A stretch of 51,846 nucleotides of DNA from Nitrospirota bacterium (GTDB taxonomy: Bacteria; Nitrospirota; Nitrospiria; 2-01-FULL-66-17), in NCBI GenBank assembly GCA_040757335.1, contig JBFLXB010000026.1, positions 1 to 51,846 of the forward strand, in the 5' to 3' direction. A program made the position numbers and the translations under genes. This document shows positions 42,260 to 49,943 of the stretch, one piece after another. The notes beneath the pieces were generated by a model, which searched no databases, had not been told where the DNA came from, and was given only the letters and a program-made list of their open reading frames with translations. Position 1 is the first letter of the stretch; each line of letters starts with the position of its first letter.

Positions 42260-42697
42260 TTAGCCGCGCCATCCCACGGTCGCGCCCACCTCGATCTCGG
42301 CATCGTTGAGCACTTCGGCGAAGGCCCCGCCGCGCCAGGGCACGCCCAGCGCGGCTCGCAAGCCGGGTTGAGCCTCGTCCATGCGCTCGCACGGTCGGGT
42401 CTCGCCGTTGATGCGGAGTTTGCATTGGCCGACCCGCAGCGTACGCCCGCGGCTGTTTGCGAGCGAAAGACCGCTGATGAGCAGATTGGCGCGTCGGGCG
42501 CTGGGCTCAACAGCCACACCCATCTGCTCGACCGCCGCATCCCACGCCTGGTACTCGATCAGCGTGACCTGCCGGCGGCCACCCTGGTCCGCGCTCCCGA
42601 CAATGCCCTGCCCCGCGCGCAGCGTAGCGCGGGACACAGCATCCATCGGCCCGCGATGGCTGCGCTTGACCCAGATGGCTTCGAGGCGACCAGTCAT
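42260..42697 (-). CDS. MOSC-domain protein
   Basis: This 145-residue MOSC (molybdenum cofactor sulfurase C-terminal) domain starts MTGRLEAIWVKRSHRGPM. It has GIVGSADQGGRRQVTLIE and LRVGQCKLRINGETRPCERMDEAQPGLRAAL, the last with the conserved Cys of the family. MOSC proteins carry sulfur or act in reductive detoxification with a molybdenum centre. The ATG overlaps the msrB stop (TGATG), so it is coupled to msrB. Confidence 0.85.
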   Translation of the reverse strand: MTGRLEAIWVKRSHRGPMDAVSRATLRAGQGIVGSADQGGRRQVTLIEYQAWDAAVEQMGVAVEPSARRANLLISGLSLANSRGRTLRVGQCKLRINGETRPCERMDEAQPGLRAALGVPWRGGAFAEVLNDAEIEVGATVGWRG

Positions 42698-43191
42698 CAC
42701 GCGGGGATAAACTTCAGGGCCACCCCATTGTTGCACCATCGCTGATTTGTCGGCGGAGGCCCGTCGTCGAAGACGTGGCCCTGGTGGCCTCCGCACCGCG
42801 CGCAGTGATACTCGGTTCGCGGCAAGATGAGCGCGAAGTCGAGTTTGGTCTCGACCCGCCCCTCGATCGTTCGAAAGAAGCTGGGCCATCCGGTCTTGCT
42901 GTCGTATTTCATGTCCGAGGTAAACAGCGGCAGCTCGCACGCGGCGCAGACGTATTCGCCCTTGCGCTTTTCCTGGTTGAGCGGACTCGAAAACTTTCTC
43001 TCAGTCCCTTCCTCGCGCAGGATGCGGTACTGCTCAGGCGTGAGGAGCCGCTTCCATTCCTCGTCCGTCTTGTGGATCTTCTCGATCGTTACGGGGGCGC
43101 TCTCTCCGGCTTTGGAAATGGCTGCTCGTCCCAAAGCCAGCAGGGCCAGTCCCCACACCCCCGAACCCACCAAAAAATGTCGTCGGTTCAT
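42697..43191 (-). CDS. msrB: peptide methionine-R-sulfoxide reductase MsrB with export signal
   Basis: This 164-residue MsrB has zinc-binding CxxC pairs (CAAC and CARC) and the catalytic Cys in RWCNNGVALKF near the C-terminus. The N-terminus MNRRHFLVGSGVWGLALLAL has a double Arg before a hydrophobic stretch, a likely Tat or Sec signal, so it probably repairs oxidised methionine outside the cytoplasm. The start at 43191 has GGAGGG upstream. It is followed by the overlapping MOSC gene and lies 36 bases after msrA. Confidence 0.92.
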   Translation of the reverse strand: MNRRHFLVGSGVWGLALLALGRAAISKAGESAPVTIEKIHKTDEEWKRLLTPEQYRILREEGTERKFSSPLNQEKRKGEYVCAACELPLFTSDMKYDSKTGWPSFFRTIEGRVETKLDFALILPRTEYHCARCGGHQGHVFDDGPPPTNQRWCNNGVALKFIPA

Positions 43192-43227
43192 CAAACCCTC
43201 CATGTGTCGCGAGAGAACGTCTCTCTT

Positions 43228-43869
43228 CTAATGAGGAGCAGTTCCCCAGAGCGTGGTAAGACGCGCGTCTCGCCCGCACCGCGATCGGTAGAAGTTATAG
43301 CGGATCGGGTTCTTCTGGTAATAGTCCTGGTGGTACGCTTCGGCCGGATAAAACGCCACGGCCGGACGAATGCTCGTCACGATCGGCTGGGCAAAGCGTC
43401 CGTCCAATCTTTTCTTGGAGTCCTCGGCCAGGCGGCGCTGCTCCTCGTCGTGATAGAAGATGGCGGATACGTACGTCGGGCCGCGATCGCAGAATTGCCC
43501 GTCGCCTGAGAGCGGATCCACGTTGCGCCAGAACACGTCCAGGAGCTGCTTGTAGCTGATCTGATCCGGGTCGTAGACCACCTGCACCGCTTCCACGTGG
43601 CCGGTCGTTCCCTGCGACACCGCCTCATAAGTCGGATTCGGCACGTGCCCTCCGGTGTAACCCGAAACGGTTGAGCGTACCCCGGGAAGTTTATCGAACG
43701 GCGGTTCCATGCACCAGAAGCATCCCCCCGCGAACGTGGCGGTTGCAAGCGGCTTGTCGGCAGCGGAGACGGGGGCTGGCGTGCTCCCGGCAGGATCCTT
43801 CTTGGGTGATCCATATCCAAAGAGCCCGAGGGCTATTGCGAGCAACGTGATGCTGAGCAAGAATCTCAT
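43228..43869 (-). CDS. msrA: peptide methionine-S-sulfoxide reductase MsrA with export signal
   Basis: This 213-residue MsrA has the active site AGGCFWCMEPPF (Cys50), then SGYTGGHVPNPTYEAV and GHVEAVQVVYDP, the usual family patterns. An N-terminal hydrophobic signal (LLSITLLAIALGLFGYG) indicates export. Together with msrB it forms a periplasmic methionine repair pair. AAAGGAG precedes the ATG. Confidence 0.93.
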   Translation of the reverse strand: MRFLLSITLLAIALGLFGYGSPKKDPAGSTPAPVSAADKPLATATFAGGCFWCMEPPFDKLPGVRSTVSGYTGGHVPNPTYEAVSQGTTGHVEAVQVVYDPDQISYKQLLDVFWRNVDPLSGDGQFCDRGPTYVSAIFYHDEEQRRLAEDSKKRLDGRFAQPIVTSIRPAVAFYPAEAYHQDYYQKNPIRYNFYRSRCGRDARLTTLWGTAPH

Positions 43870-44125
43870 GGCCTTCTCCTTTCGGTGCGCAATCGCGCAT
43901 CCGTAAGGTATCAGCCATTGGTGACGGTTCGATGAAGGGTTCTTGACGGTGTGATGAAGACTGCCCAGACCTCGGAGCTAACCCCACTTGGCAGAGCGAC
44001 GAACTCGCGAATCTCGTAGCTCGCTGACGGATCGCGCGTACCCGGTCCGTCAACGCAGGGTGTATATAGGGCGCCACTCGCCAAACTGTAGGTCCCAAGA
44101 GCTGTGCAAGCGGCTGCGTTCGGCG

Positions 44126-44566
44126 TTACTGCGACTGAACGGGGTCGACGACCTCCAGAAACGAAAACCGGTGGAAATCCGTGTCTCGCGTGTAGATCCG
44201 CCGGATGCCGTGCTCACGCATGAGAATGGCGGTGTGCGCGTCGTGGACCAGATTTCCGGTCAGATGCGGTGTCTCCTGCACGACTTCACCGGCGACCGAG
44301 ACGTGGCGGTCGGTCTCGACCAAGACGCCGAGCGCCGGAGACGCCAGCACCGCATCGACGAACTCCCAGGCCTCGTTTGCTGACCAAGGGCGCCGCAGGA
44401 CGCGGGGATGCGTGGTCACGCGAAGAAACTCGTACAGGATTCCCCACGTCGTGTACCAGGCGGATCGTTGCCGACGCCACGCCTCCAGGGCGTCGCGGTA
44501 GACAGCGTGATCAGGCGCGTTCTCGTCCGCCGCGTAGACCAACACGTTCGTGTCAACCACGAACAT
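44126..44566 (-). CDS. vapC: PIN-domain toxin, VapC-like
   Basis: This 146-residue PIN-domain ribonuclease has the acidic residues of MFVVDTNVLVYA (Asp5), LYEFLRV (Glu), LVHDAHTAILM and IYTRDTDFHRF (Asp). It is typical of VapC toxins that cut RNA. It lies 9 bases downstream of the antitoxin gene and is on the same strand. No break or truncation is seen. Confidence 0.9.
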   Translation of the reverse strand: MFVVDTNVLVYAADENAPDHAVYRDALEAWRRQRSAWYTTWGILYEFLRVTTHPRVLRRPWSANEAWEFVDAVLASPALGVLVETDRHVSVAGEVVQETPHLTGNLVHDAHTAILMREHGIRRIYTRDTDFHRFSFLEVVDPVQSQ

Positions 44567-44575
44567 GGCCGACCT

Positions 44576-44803
44576 TCAGCGGTCTTCCATGGCCTGGTAG
44601 AGCGCGTCGCGGTCGGCGATATCGACGAGATGCCCTCCGCTCCTGAAGGAGGGCAGGGGTGGAAGGGGGCGCTCGCCCCTCTGTGTCCGAAAGAGCAGGC
44701 GCAACGCGGTCTCGACCAATTCGGACATGGTTCGCCGCTGCCGGGCCGCCTCCCGCTTGAGCCGGACCATGACCGAATCGTCGATATTCAGGGTCGTTTT
44801 CAT
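44576..44803 (-). CDS. vapB: ribbon-helix-helix antitoxin, VapB-like
   Basis: This protein of 75 residues starts MKTTLNIDDSVMVRLKREAARQRRTMSELVETALRLL, a ribbon-helix-helix DNA-binding domain. A charged C-terminus (HLVDIADRDALYQAMEDR) should wrap the PIN toxin. An in-frame ATG four codons earlier (44815) is also possible. The start codon lies inside a perfect palindrome (44802-44817), probably the operator for autoregulation. Confidence 0.85.
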   Translation of the reverse strand: MKTTLNIDDSVMVRLKREAARQRRTMSELVETALRLLFRTQRGERPLPPLPSFRSGGHLVDIADRDALYQAMEDR

Positions 44804-44817
44804 ATGGAAAACCATAT
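44802..44817. promoter_or_regulatory. palindromic operator at the antitoxin start
   Basis: ATATGGAAAACCATAT is an inverted repeat of two 6-bp arms (ATATGG / CCATAT) around AAAA. It overlaps both possible antitoxin start codons. Ribbon-helix-helix antitoxins normally repress their own operon from such a site. Confidence 0.6.
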
Positions 44818-44939
44818 CGTAGCGGATGGCAAGATGTCAATAAGCGGTCTCTGGCTTCAGTGGGCGCGCGCCAGGCCGTCCTTGTCCCCCTTGGGTCTTG
44901 CAGAATCCCGGTGGGCAGTGCTAGAAAGGTCTTCTCCTC

Positions 44940-45515
44940 ATGACCGACCCTCGGTGCCGGCCCGAAGAATGGGTGGAGCAACACGGCGACTATCTCTATC
45001 GCTTCGCCCTCTCGCGACTGCGCGACGCCAAGACCGCCGAGGAGGTGCTGCAGGAGACCTTTGTCGCGGCGCTCCAGTCCCTCGATCGCTTTGAAGGCCG
45101 CTCCTCCGAACGGACCTGGCTGGCGGGCATCCTCAAGCACAAGATCCTGGACCATTTCCGGCGCAGCGGCCGCGAGGCGGGGCTCCCAGACCGGGACGAG
45201 CCGGGCGACGTCCATCCCGAGTGGTTCGACGAGGACGGCCATTGGAAGCTGGACGAGAATTCGCCGGCCGAGTGGGGTGATCCCGACCGCACGCTGGAAC
45301 AGGCCCGCTTCTGGGAAGCGATGGGCCGTTGTCTCGGCGAACTGCCGTCCCGGACCGCCCGCGCCTTCACGCTCCGGGAGATCGAGGCGGAGGAGACCGA
45401 CGCGATCTGTAAGGAATTGGCGATCACGCCGACCAACCTCTGGGTGATGCTCCACCGCGCACGGCTGCATCTGCGCCGATGCCTGGAGCTGCATTGGATC
45501 GGACGAGCGACCTAA
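44940..45515 (+). CDS. ECF-family sigma factor, second
   Basis: This 191-residue ECF sigma factor has region 2 with DYLYRFALSRLRDAKTAEEVLQETFVAALQSLDRF and TWLAGILKHKILDHFR, and region 4 with LPSRTARAFTLREIEAEETDAICKELAITPTNLWVMLHRARL. A longer acidic linker (about residues 80-115, rich in D and E) is notable. A zinc-finger gene follows two bases later. Confidence 0.9.
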   Translation: MTDPRCRPEEWVEQHGDYLYRFALSRLRDAKTAEEVLQETFVAALQSLDRFEGRSSERTWLAGILKHKILDHFRRSGREAGLPDRDEPGDVHPEWFDEDGHWKLDENSPAEWGDPDRTLEQARFWEAMGRCLGELPSRTARAFTLREIEAEETDAICKELAITPTNLWVMLHRARLHLRRCLELHWIGRAT

Positions 45516-45517
45516 CC

Positions 45518-45823
45518 ATGCGACCGGTGTGGCTCAAAAACTGGCTGATTCGAAACACCCCGTCCTGCCAGGAGGTGGTCCGCATGCTTTCGGATGCGAT
45601 GGACCGGCCGATCCCCCTCCGCCGCAGGATCGCGGTGCGGCTGCACTTCCTGATCTGTACCTGGTGTGTGCGCTATCACAGACAGATCGGGCTGCTCCGG
45701 ACCGCGCTCCGCAGCACGGAACCCGGTCCTCCGGCGGCGAGCGCTCCGGACAGCCCCGGCGCCCGGCTCTCGGACGAGGCCCGGGAACGCCTGAAGCGTC
45801 TGACCCGTCAAAACCCCTCCTGA
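45518..45823 (+). CDS. zinc-finger anti-sigma-like protein (zf-HC2 type)
   Basis: This 101-residue protein has a HxxxCxxC motif (HFLICTWC near residue 43), the mark of zinc-binding anti-sigma factors, and a variable C-terminus without a membrane helix. It starts two bases after the sigma stop, so it is translated together with it. It most likely holds the sigma factor inactive. The region downstream encodes a secreted protein, a possible target of the circuit. Confidence 0.78.
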   Translation: MRPVWLKNWLIRNTPSCQEVVRMLSDAMDRPIPLRRRIAVRLHFLICTWCVRYHRQIGLLRTALRSTEPGPPAASAPDSPGARLSDEARERLKRLTRQNPS

Positions 45824-45917
45824 TCCGCATCACCCGTCTGTAAGGATTTCTCGCCTCCTCCGACCAACCAGCGTGTGTGCGACCCGCGGGGGGTCGGACA
45901 AATCAAAGGAGGATGTC

Positions 45918-46961
45918 ATGAGACAGGTGATCGGACTCATCACGGCGCTGGGATTGGCGGTTGGTCTTGGTCTGAGCGGAGCCACGTACGCGGCCGACAC
46001 AATGAAGGGCGGCACGACAAAGAAGCATCACAAACTGCTGCTCAAGAGCGCGATCGAAAGCAAGGACTTCACGGAAGTGACGCTGCCCATCCACGAGGGA
46101 CGGCGGAATGGGGAGACGGTCTGGTACGTCGTCACCGAGTCGTCCAATAAGGAGGATGCCGCACGGCGCGGCGTGCACTTCGCCCCCAAGCTGGCAAATG
46201 CCAAAGGCTCGGGCGCTGTCGAGAAGGCCAAGGTGACTGATGGGATTGTCGAGTTCCTGGGCAGTGTGGACTTCTCGCCCGAGCGGATCGTCAAACCCGG
46301 GCCGACGGGCTTCCCGTCCGCCGAGGCCAAGCCCGGTGCGATCGGCGAACCGCTCTACACGCCGTTGATCGAGCTGCCGGACGGCACCGTGATCAACGCG
46401 CCCCATATCAAGAACAAGTCGGGCGAGCACGATCGGCTGATCCGAATCGATCTGTCGAAGCGCACCGCGACCTTCAAGACCACCAAGGGCTTCTTCGAAG
46501 GCAAGACGGTCTACTACACCACCTTCAACGCCTCGGACCCCGGCGTCTCCGCGATCGAGGCAGGGAACTATACGCCGAGGCTGAAAGCCACGCCGGACAA
46601 GGGCTCGAACACGCCCAACTCGGCGCTGACCGGTCTGGCGCCCATCGTGAACGGTCCTATTGGCAAGGCCAACCCCCAGCGCCAGGGCCTCAGCTCGGCC
46701 CTGATGGGCGAAGGCGATCCCTTGAACATCGTGGAGGAGATCCCGGCGGGCGAGCGCGCCCTGCTGTACAGCCCCATGTGGGACGTGCACGCGTCGGTCT
46801 GGGCCCAGACCGCCATGCCGGTCAAGAGCGAGATGCAGCAGAGGGATTTCCGCGCGGTCGCGCGCCTGGCGCTGGCGGGCCAGATCACCGGGCCGGACGG
46901 ACACCCGTGGGGGCCGATCGGCGTGGTGGTCAACTGCCCCATCATCAGCATTGACGAGTAA
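45918..46961 (+). CDS. secreted 347-residue protein, family not recognised
   Basis: The signal peptide LITALGLAVGLGLSGATYA is followed by a basic stretch (KGGTTKKHHK). The rest is a beta-rich mature part with two similar halves: one with LPIHEGRRNGETVWYVVTESS and FAPKLANAK, the other with KTVYYTTFNASDPGVSAIEAGNYTPRL. The pattern VWYV..S......G..FAPKL / VYYT..A......G.YTPRL suggests an internal duplication. No catalytic motif is clear. AAAGGAGG precedes the ATG at 45918. A strong terminator follows, so it is a separate unit or the end of the sigma operon. Confidence 0.7.
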   Translation: MRQVIGLITALGLAVGLGLSGATYAADTMKGGTTKKHHKLLLKSAIESKDFTEVTLPIHEGRRNGETVWYVVTESSNKEDAARRGVHFAPKLANAKGSGAVEKAKVTDGIVEFLGSVDFSPERIVKPGPTGFPSAEAKPGAIGEPLYTPLIELPDGTVINAPHIKNKSGEHDRLIRIDLSKRTATFKTTKGFFEGKTVYYTTFNASDPGVSAIEAGNYTPRLKATPDKGSNTPNSALTGLAPIVNGPIGKANPQRQGLSSALMGEGDPLNIVEEIPAGERALLYSPMWDVHASVWAQTAMPVKSEMQQRDFRAVARLALAGQITGPDGHPWGPIGVVVNCPIISIDE

Positions 46962-46991
46962 GGTGTTCGAACGTAACGGGTAAGTCGGATC

Positions 46992-47027
46992 GAAGAGCCC
47001 CCGGCTGAAAGGCCGGGGGTGCTCTTC
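46992..47027 (+). terminator. hairpin terminator after the secreted protein
   Basis: GAAGAGC and CCCCGG pair with CCGGGG and GCTCTTC around a short loop, with one bulged base. A run containing TTTT follows (47032-47035). It separates the secreted-protein gene from the Rieske gene. Confidence 0.75.
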
Positions 47028-47063
47028 AGGCTTTTCTGAACCCTTTCACAAAGGAAGCCGACC

Positions 47064-47369
47064 ATGAAGGTCCCACTCTGCAAGGTGGAGGAGATTCCTG
47101 ATGAGGGAATCGAGACCGTGGATTTTTTCGGGCGGGAAGCGCTCGTTCTGAAAGTCGATGAGGAGCCAAAGGCGATACTGAACTACTGTGCGCACCTCGG
47201 CGGGCCCATGAAGCGGGAGAACAACAAATTGGTGTGTGCCTGGCACGGGGCGGAATTTGATTGCGCCAAGGGGAACTGTCTCAAAGGACCGGCACGAGCC
47301 GATTCGCGGCTGATCATGTTGCCCACTCGCGTCGAAAACAGGGTGCTCACGTACGTCTATGGGGAGTAG
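47064..47369 (+). CDS. Rieske-type [2Fe-2S] ferredoxin
   Basis: This 101-residue Rieske protein has both cluster boxes: C42-A-H44 (YCAHLGGPM) and C58-A-W-H61 (CAWHGAEFD). The small size indicates a stand-alone electron carrier, as in dioxygenase systems. It lies 46 bases before a dehalogenase-like gene; the start has AAAGGAAG upstream. No oxygenase is encoded nearby, so its partner is unknown. Confidence 0.88.
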   Translation: MKVPLCKVEEIPDEGIETVDFFGREALVLKVDEEPKAILNYCAHLGGPMKRENNKLVCAWHGAEFDCAKGNCLKGPARADSRLIMLPTRVENRVLTYVYGE

Positions 47370-47415
47370 TCAGAGCGGCACGCCGATCATGACCAACGGA
47401 GCAAAGGAGAATCAG

Positions 47416-48312
47416 ATGAACTACGCACCCGAGATCAGCGACGCATCCGTGCGCACGGGGTCCCTCGAGGTCCAGGGGCTGAACATCTTTTACCGCGAAG
47501 CCGGCCGGTCCGGCAGTCCTCAGGTCGTCTTGCTGCACGGGTTCCCGGCCTCGTCGCACCAGTACCGCAACCTCATCCCGGCCCTGGCCGGAAAATTTCA
47601 CGTGATCGCGATGGACTATCCCGGTTTCGGCAACAGCGACATGCCTGATCCGGCGAAGTTTCCCTATACCTTCGACAAGACCGCCGACGTGGTGGAGACG
47701 TTCTTGAAGAAGAGGGGCTTCACCCGCTTTGGTCTCTACGTGCAGGACTATGGCGGGCCGGTGGGCTTCCGCATGCTCTCGCGCAACCCGCAGTGGCTGG
47801 AGTGGCTGATCATCCAGAACACCAACGCCTATGAGGTCGGCTTCACCCCGGTGTGGGAAGGGTTTCGCAATGCCCTGTGGAAGAAGCGCGGCCCTGATAC
47901 CGAAAAACCGCTCATGGCCTTCCTGGAGCTGGACGCCATCAAGAGCGTGTATCTGCACGGCCACAAGCAGCCCGCATTGATCAGCCCGGACAACTGGAAT
48001 ATGGACTTCCGTTTCATGGAGCGGCCCAACGCCCGCACGGTGCAGATGGAGTTCTTCTACGACTACCGCACCAACGTCGCGCTGTATCCCGAGTGGCAGG
48101 AATTTCTTCGCCGCCGCCAGCCCGAGACGATCATCTTCTGGGGCCAGGACGACATCTTCTTCACCCGCGAAGGCGGCGAAGCCTACCTGAAGGATCTCCC
48201 CAAGGCGGAGCTGCATCGGCTCGATTCGGGCCACTTTGCGGTGGAGGATTGCCTGGAGTTCATCGTGGCAAACATTCGCCGCTTCTATGACGAACGAGTG
48301 GCCGGCAAATGA
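47416..48312 (+). CDS. alpha/beta hydrolase, haloalkane-dehalogenase-like
   Basis: This 298-residue alpha/beta hydrolase has VVLLHGFPASSHQYRNL (HG motif) and the nucleophile elbow YVQDYGGPVGF, where Asp replaces the usual Ser, as in haloalkane dehalogenases and epoxide hydrolases. The final His is in DSGHFAVED. AAAGGAGA precedes the ATG at 47416. It is between the Rieske and MOSC genes, so the three may act together. Confidence 0.85.
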   Translation: MNYAPEISDASVRTGSLEVQGLNIFYREAGRSGSPQVVLLHGFPASSHQYRNLIPALAGKFHVIAMDYPGFGNSDMPDPAKFPYTFDKTADVVETFLKKRGFTRFGLYVQDYGGPVGFRMLSRNPQWLEWLIIQNTNAYEVGFTPVWEGFRNALWKKRGPDTEKPLMAFLELDAIKSVYLHGHKQPALISPDNWNMDFRFMERPNARTVQMEFFYDYRTNVALYPEWQEFLRRRQPETIIFWGQDDIFFTREGGEAYLKDLPKAELHRLDSGHFAVEDCLEFIVANIRRFYDERVAGK

Positions 48313-48339
48313 AAGCAGTGGTCAAATAGGGAGACGGCG

Positions 48340-49008
48340 GTGAACGTCGCGGAGATCTGGCGCTATCCGGTCAAGACCATGGCTGGAGAGCAGCTGCAAT
48401 CGGTGAGCGTGGGGCCTCTCGGCATCGAAGGCGACCGGGTGATTCACGTCGAAGACGCCGTGGGGCGCGTGATCACCTCCCGCACGCATCCCCGGTTCCT
48501 GGGTCACAAGGCTGTGCTGGGCCTACGGGGCGAAATCCTGGTGGATGGTCGGCCGTGGGACAGCGCGGAAGTGGCGGCCGACGTGATGACGATTGCCGGC
48601 AAGGGCGCAAAGCTGGTGCGCGACGAGAGCGCTGAGCGGTTCGATGTCCTGCCGTTGCTGGTGGCCACAGACGGCGCGATCGCGGCCTTCGGCCACGATC
48701 GTCGCCGTCTGCGGCCCAACCTCGTGATCAGCGGCGTCAAGGGGATGGCCGAGCGCGAATGGCAGGGCGCGTGCCTGCGAATCGGCGAGGTGCTCATCGG
48801 CGTCCAGGATCTGCGTCTGCGCTGCATCATGACGTCCTACGACCCCGACACCTTAGCCCAGGACAAGACCATCACCCGGAGCATCTACCGGCGCTTCGAG
48901 GGCAAGCTCGCGCTCAATTGTTTCGTCATCCAAGGGGGCCGTATTGCGGTGGGTGACAAGGTGCAGGTAGTGCGTGGGGCAGGTGTGTATGCGGGACGTT
49001 GCAGCTGA
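48340..49008 (+). CDS. MOSC-domain protein with N-terminal beta-barrel
   Basis: This 222-residue protein has the MOSC N-terminal barrel (VAEIWRYPVKTMAGEQLQSV) and a MOSC domain with RPNLVISGVKGMAEREWQG and RCIMTSYDPDTLAQDKTI. The conserved Cys is in LRLRCIMTS. It is like YcbX-type proteins, which use molybdenum cofactor for N-hydroxy compound reduction. GTG is used as start; no better codon precedes it. Its end overlaps the next gene. Confidence 0.85.
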   Translation: MNVAEIWRYPVKTMAGEQLQSVSVGPLGIEGDRVIHVEDAVGRVITSRTHPRFLGHKAVLGLRGEILVDGRPWDSAEVAADVMTIAGKGAKLVRDESAERFDVLPLLVATDGAIAAFGHDRRRLRPNLVISGVKGMAEREWQGACLRIGEVLIGVQDLRLRCIMTSYDPDTLAQDKTITRSIYRRFEGKLALNCFVIQGGRIAVGDKVQVVRGAGVYAGRCS

Positions 49009-49459
49009 TAGACCAAGAATTCTCGCTCCTCCTCCAGTGATCTACCTGGGGGTTCTTGGCCTCGGTCTACTCCTTGAATGGCTTTGGCCCACTCGACTTC
49101 TGGGCTGGCCTTTGGCCGTGGCCGTAGGGTCAACGATCTTCATTTGTGGAGTGGTCGGATTGACCGTCGCGATCCGCACTGTCTTGCGTGCGCGAACACC
49201 GGTCGATCCATACAAAGCCACAACCGCGATCGTGACGGGTGGCCTCTTTCAGTTTTCGCGTAATCCGATCTACGTCTCAGATACGCTCCTCTATGTGGGC
49301 CTTTCGCTCGCCCTGAACGCATGGTGGGCGCTAGCCTTGACTCCTGTCCTGGTCTGGATCATGGGCGTCGGAGTCATCGCGCGCGAAGAGGAGTACTTGG
49401 AAAGGAAATTCGGCAATGAGTATCTTCGGTACAAGCGGCAGGTCCGCCGCTGGCTTTAG
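48989..49459 (+). CDS. isoprenylcysteine methyltransferase-like membrane protein
   Basis: This 156-residue protein has about four membrane helices and the ICMT/PEMT-like motif GGLFQFSRNPIYVSDTLLYVG and EEEYLERKFGNEYLRYKRQVRRWL at the end. Such proteins methylate small or lipid substrates using S-adenosylmethionine. The start at 48989 lies within the 3' end of the MOSC gene, with GTG 48974 as an alternative. Confidence 0.82.
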   Translation: MRDVAADRPRILAPPPVIYLGVLGLGLLLEWLWPTRLLGWPLAVAVGSTIFICGVVGLTVAIRTVLRARTPVDPYKATTAIVTGGLFQFSRNPIYVSDTLLYVGLSLALNAWWALALTPVLVWIMGVGVIAREEEYLERKFGNEYLRYKRQVRRWL

Positions 49460-49943
49460 TCTTAGCCTTGGGGGACGCGAGGAGGGACGTTGCAGCGTTA
49501 GTGGCGTTCGTCCCCTAGGAATCCCGCGACGCGGATATCAACCACGGGCTTAAAGCCACAAAGGCCGCAACGTCCCCGAGTGGGACCAGTGCTGTGCGGG
49601 GAGTGGGCGGCGTAGGCTCCATCGGCCTTTAACAGCGTCCTCTCCGTCATGCCACTCACCGCTTAGTCAATCGGCCGCCAAGCTCGGTCCGACCAGCCAA
49701 ACCCATCGTTCCTTCCGGCGGTCGCGTCCCTCTGCCCTCGCCAGCGAGTCCGCAAAAGTCGCGGCACTTTCAAAGCATCATTTCGGCCGTGTCTTCCCGG
49801 AGGTTCGACTAGTACTCACACCAGAACTAGTCGTGTCAGCCAATTGACGACAATTCCACGGCGTGAATACTTAACGGAGGTCCCAACAAACTGAGCGTCC
49901 TCACGTTCTCGCAGTACGTGAGACACGCACGAAGGAGACGAAG
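49460..49943. other. 484-base region without a recognised gene
   Basis: No convincing coding frame is seen. An inverted repeat GACTAGT...ACTAGTC with a 12-base loop lies at 49807-49832. GGGACGTTGCAGC near 49485 repeats a short piece of 49000. The region marks the boundary to an AT-richer segment on the right. Confidence 0.5.

Noticed and set aside
49807-49832. GACTAGT inverted repeat with 12-base loop as a terminator
   Set aside because: The stem is only seven base pairs, not GC-rich and without a T run; too weak to call.
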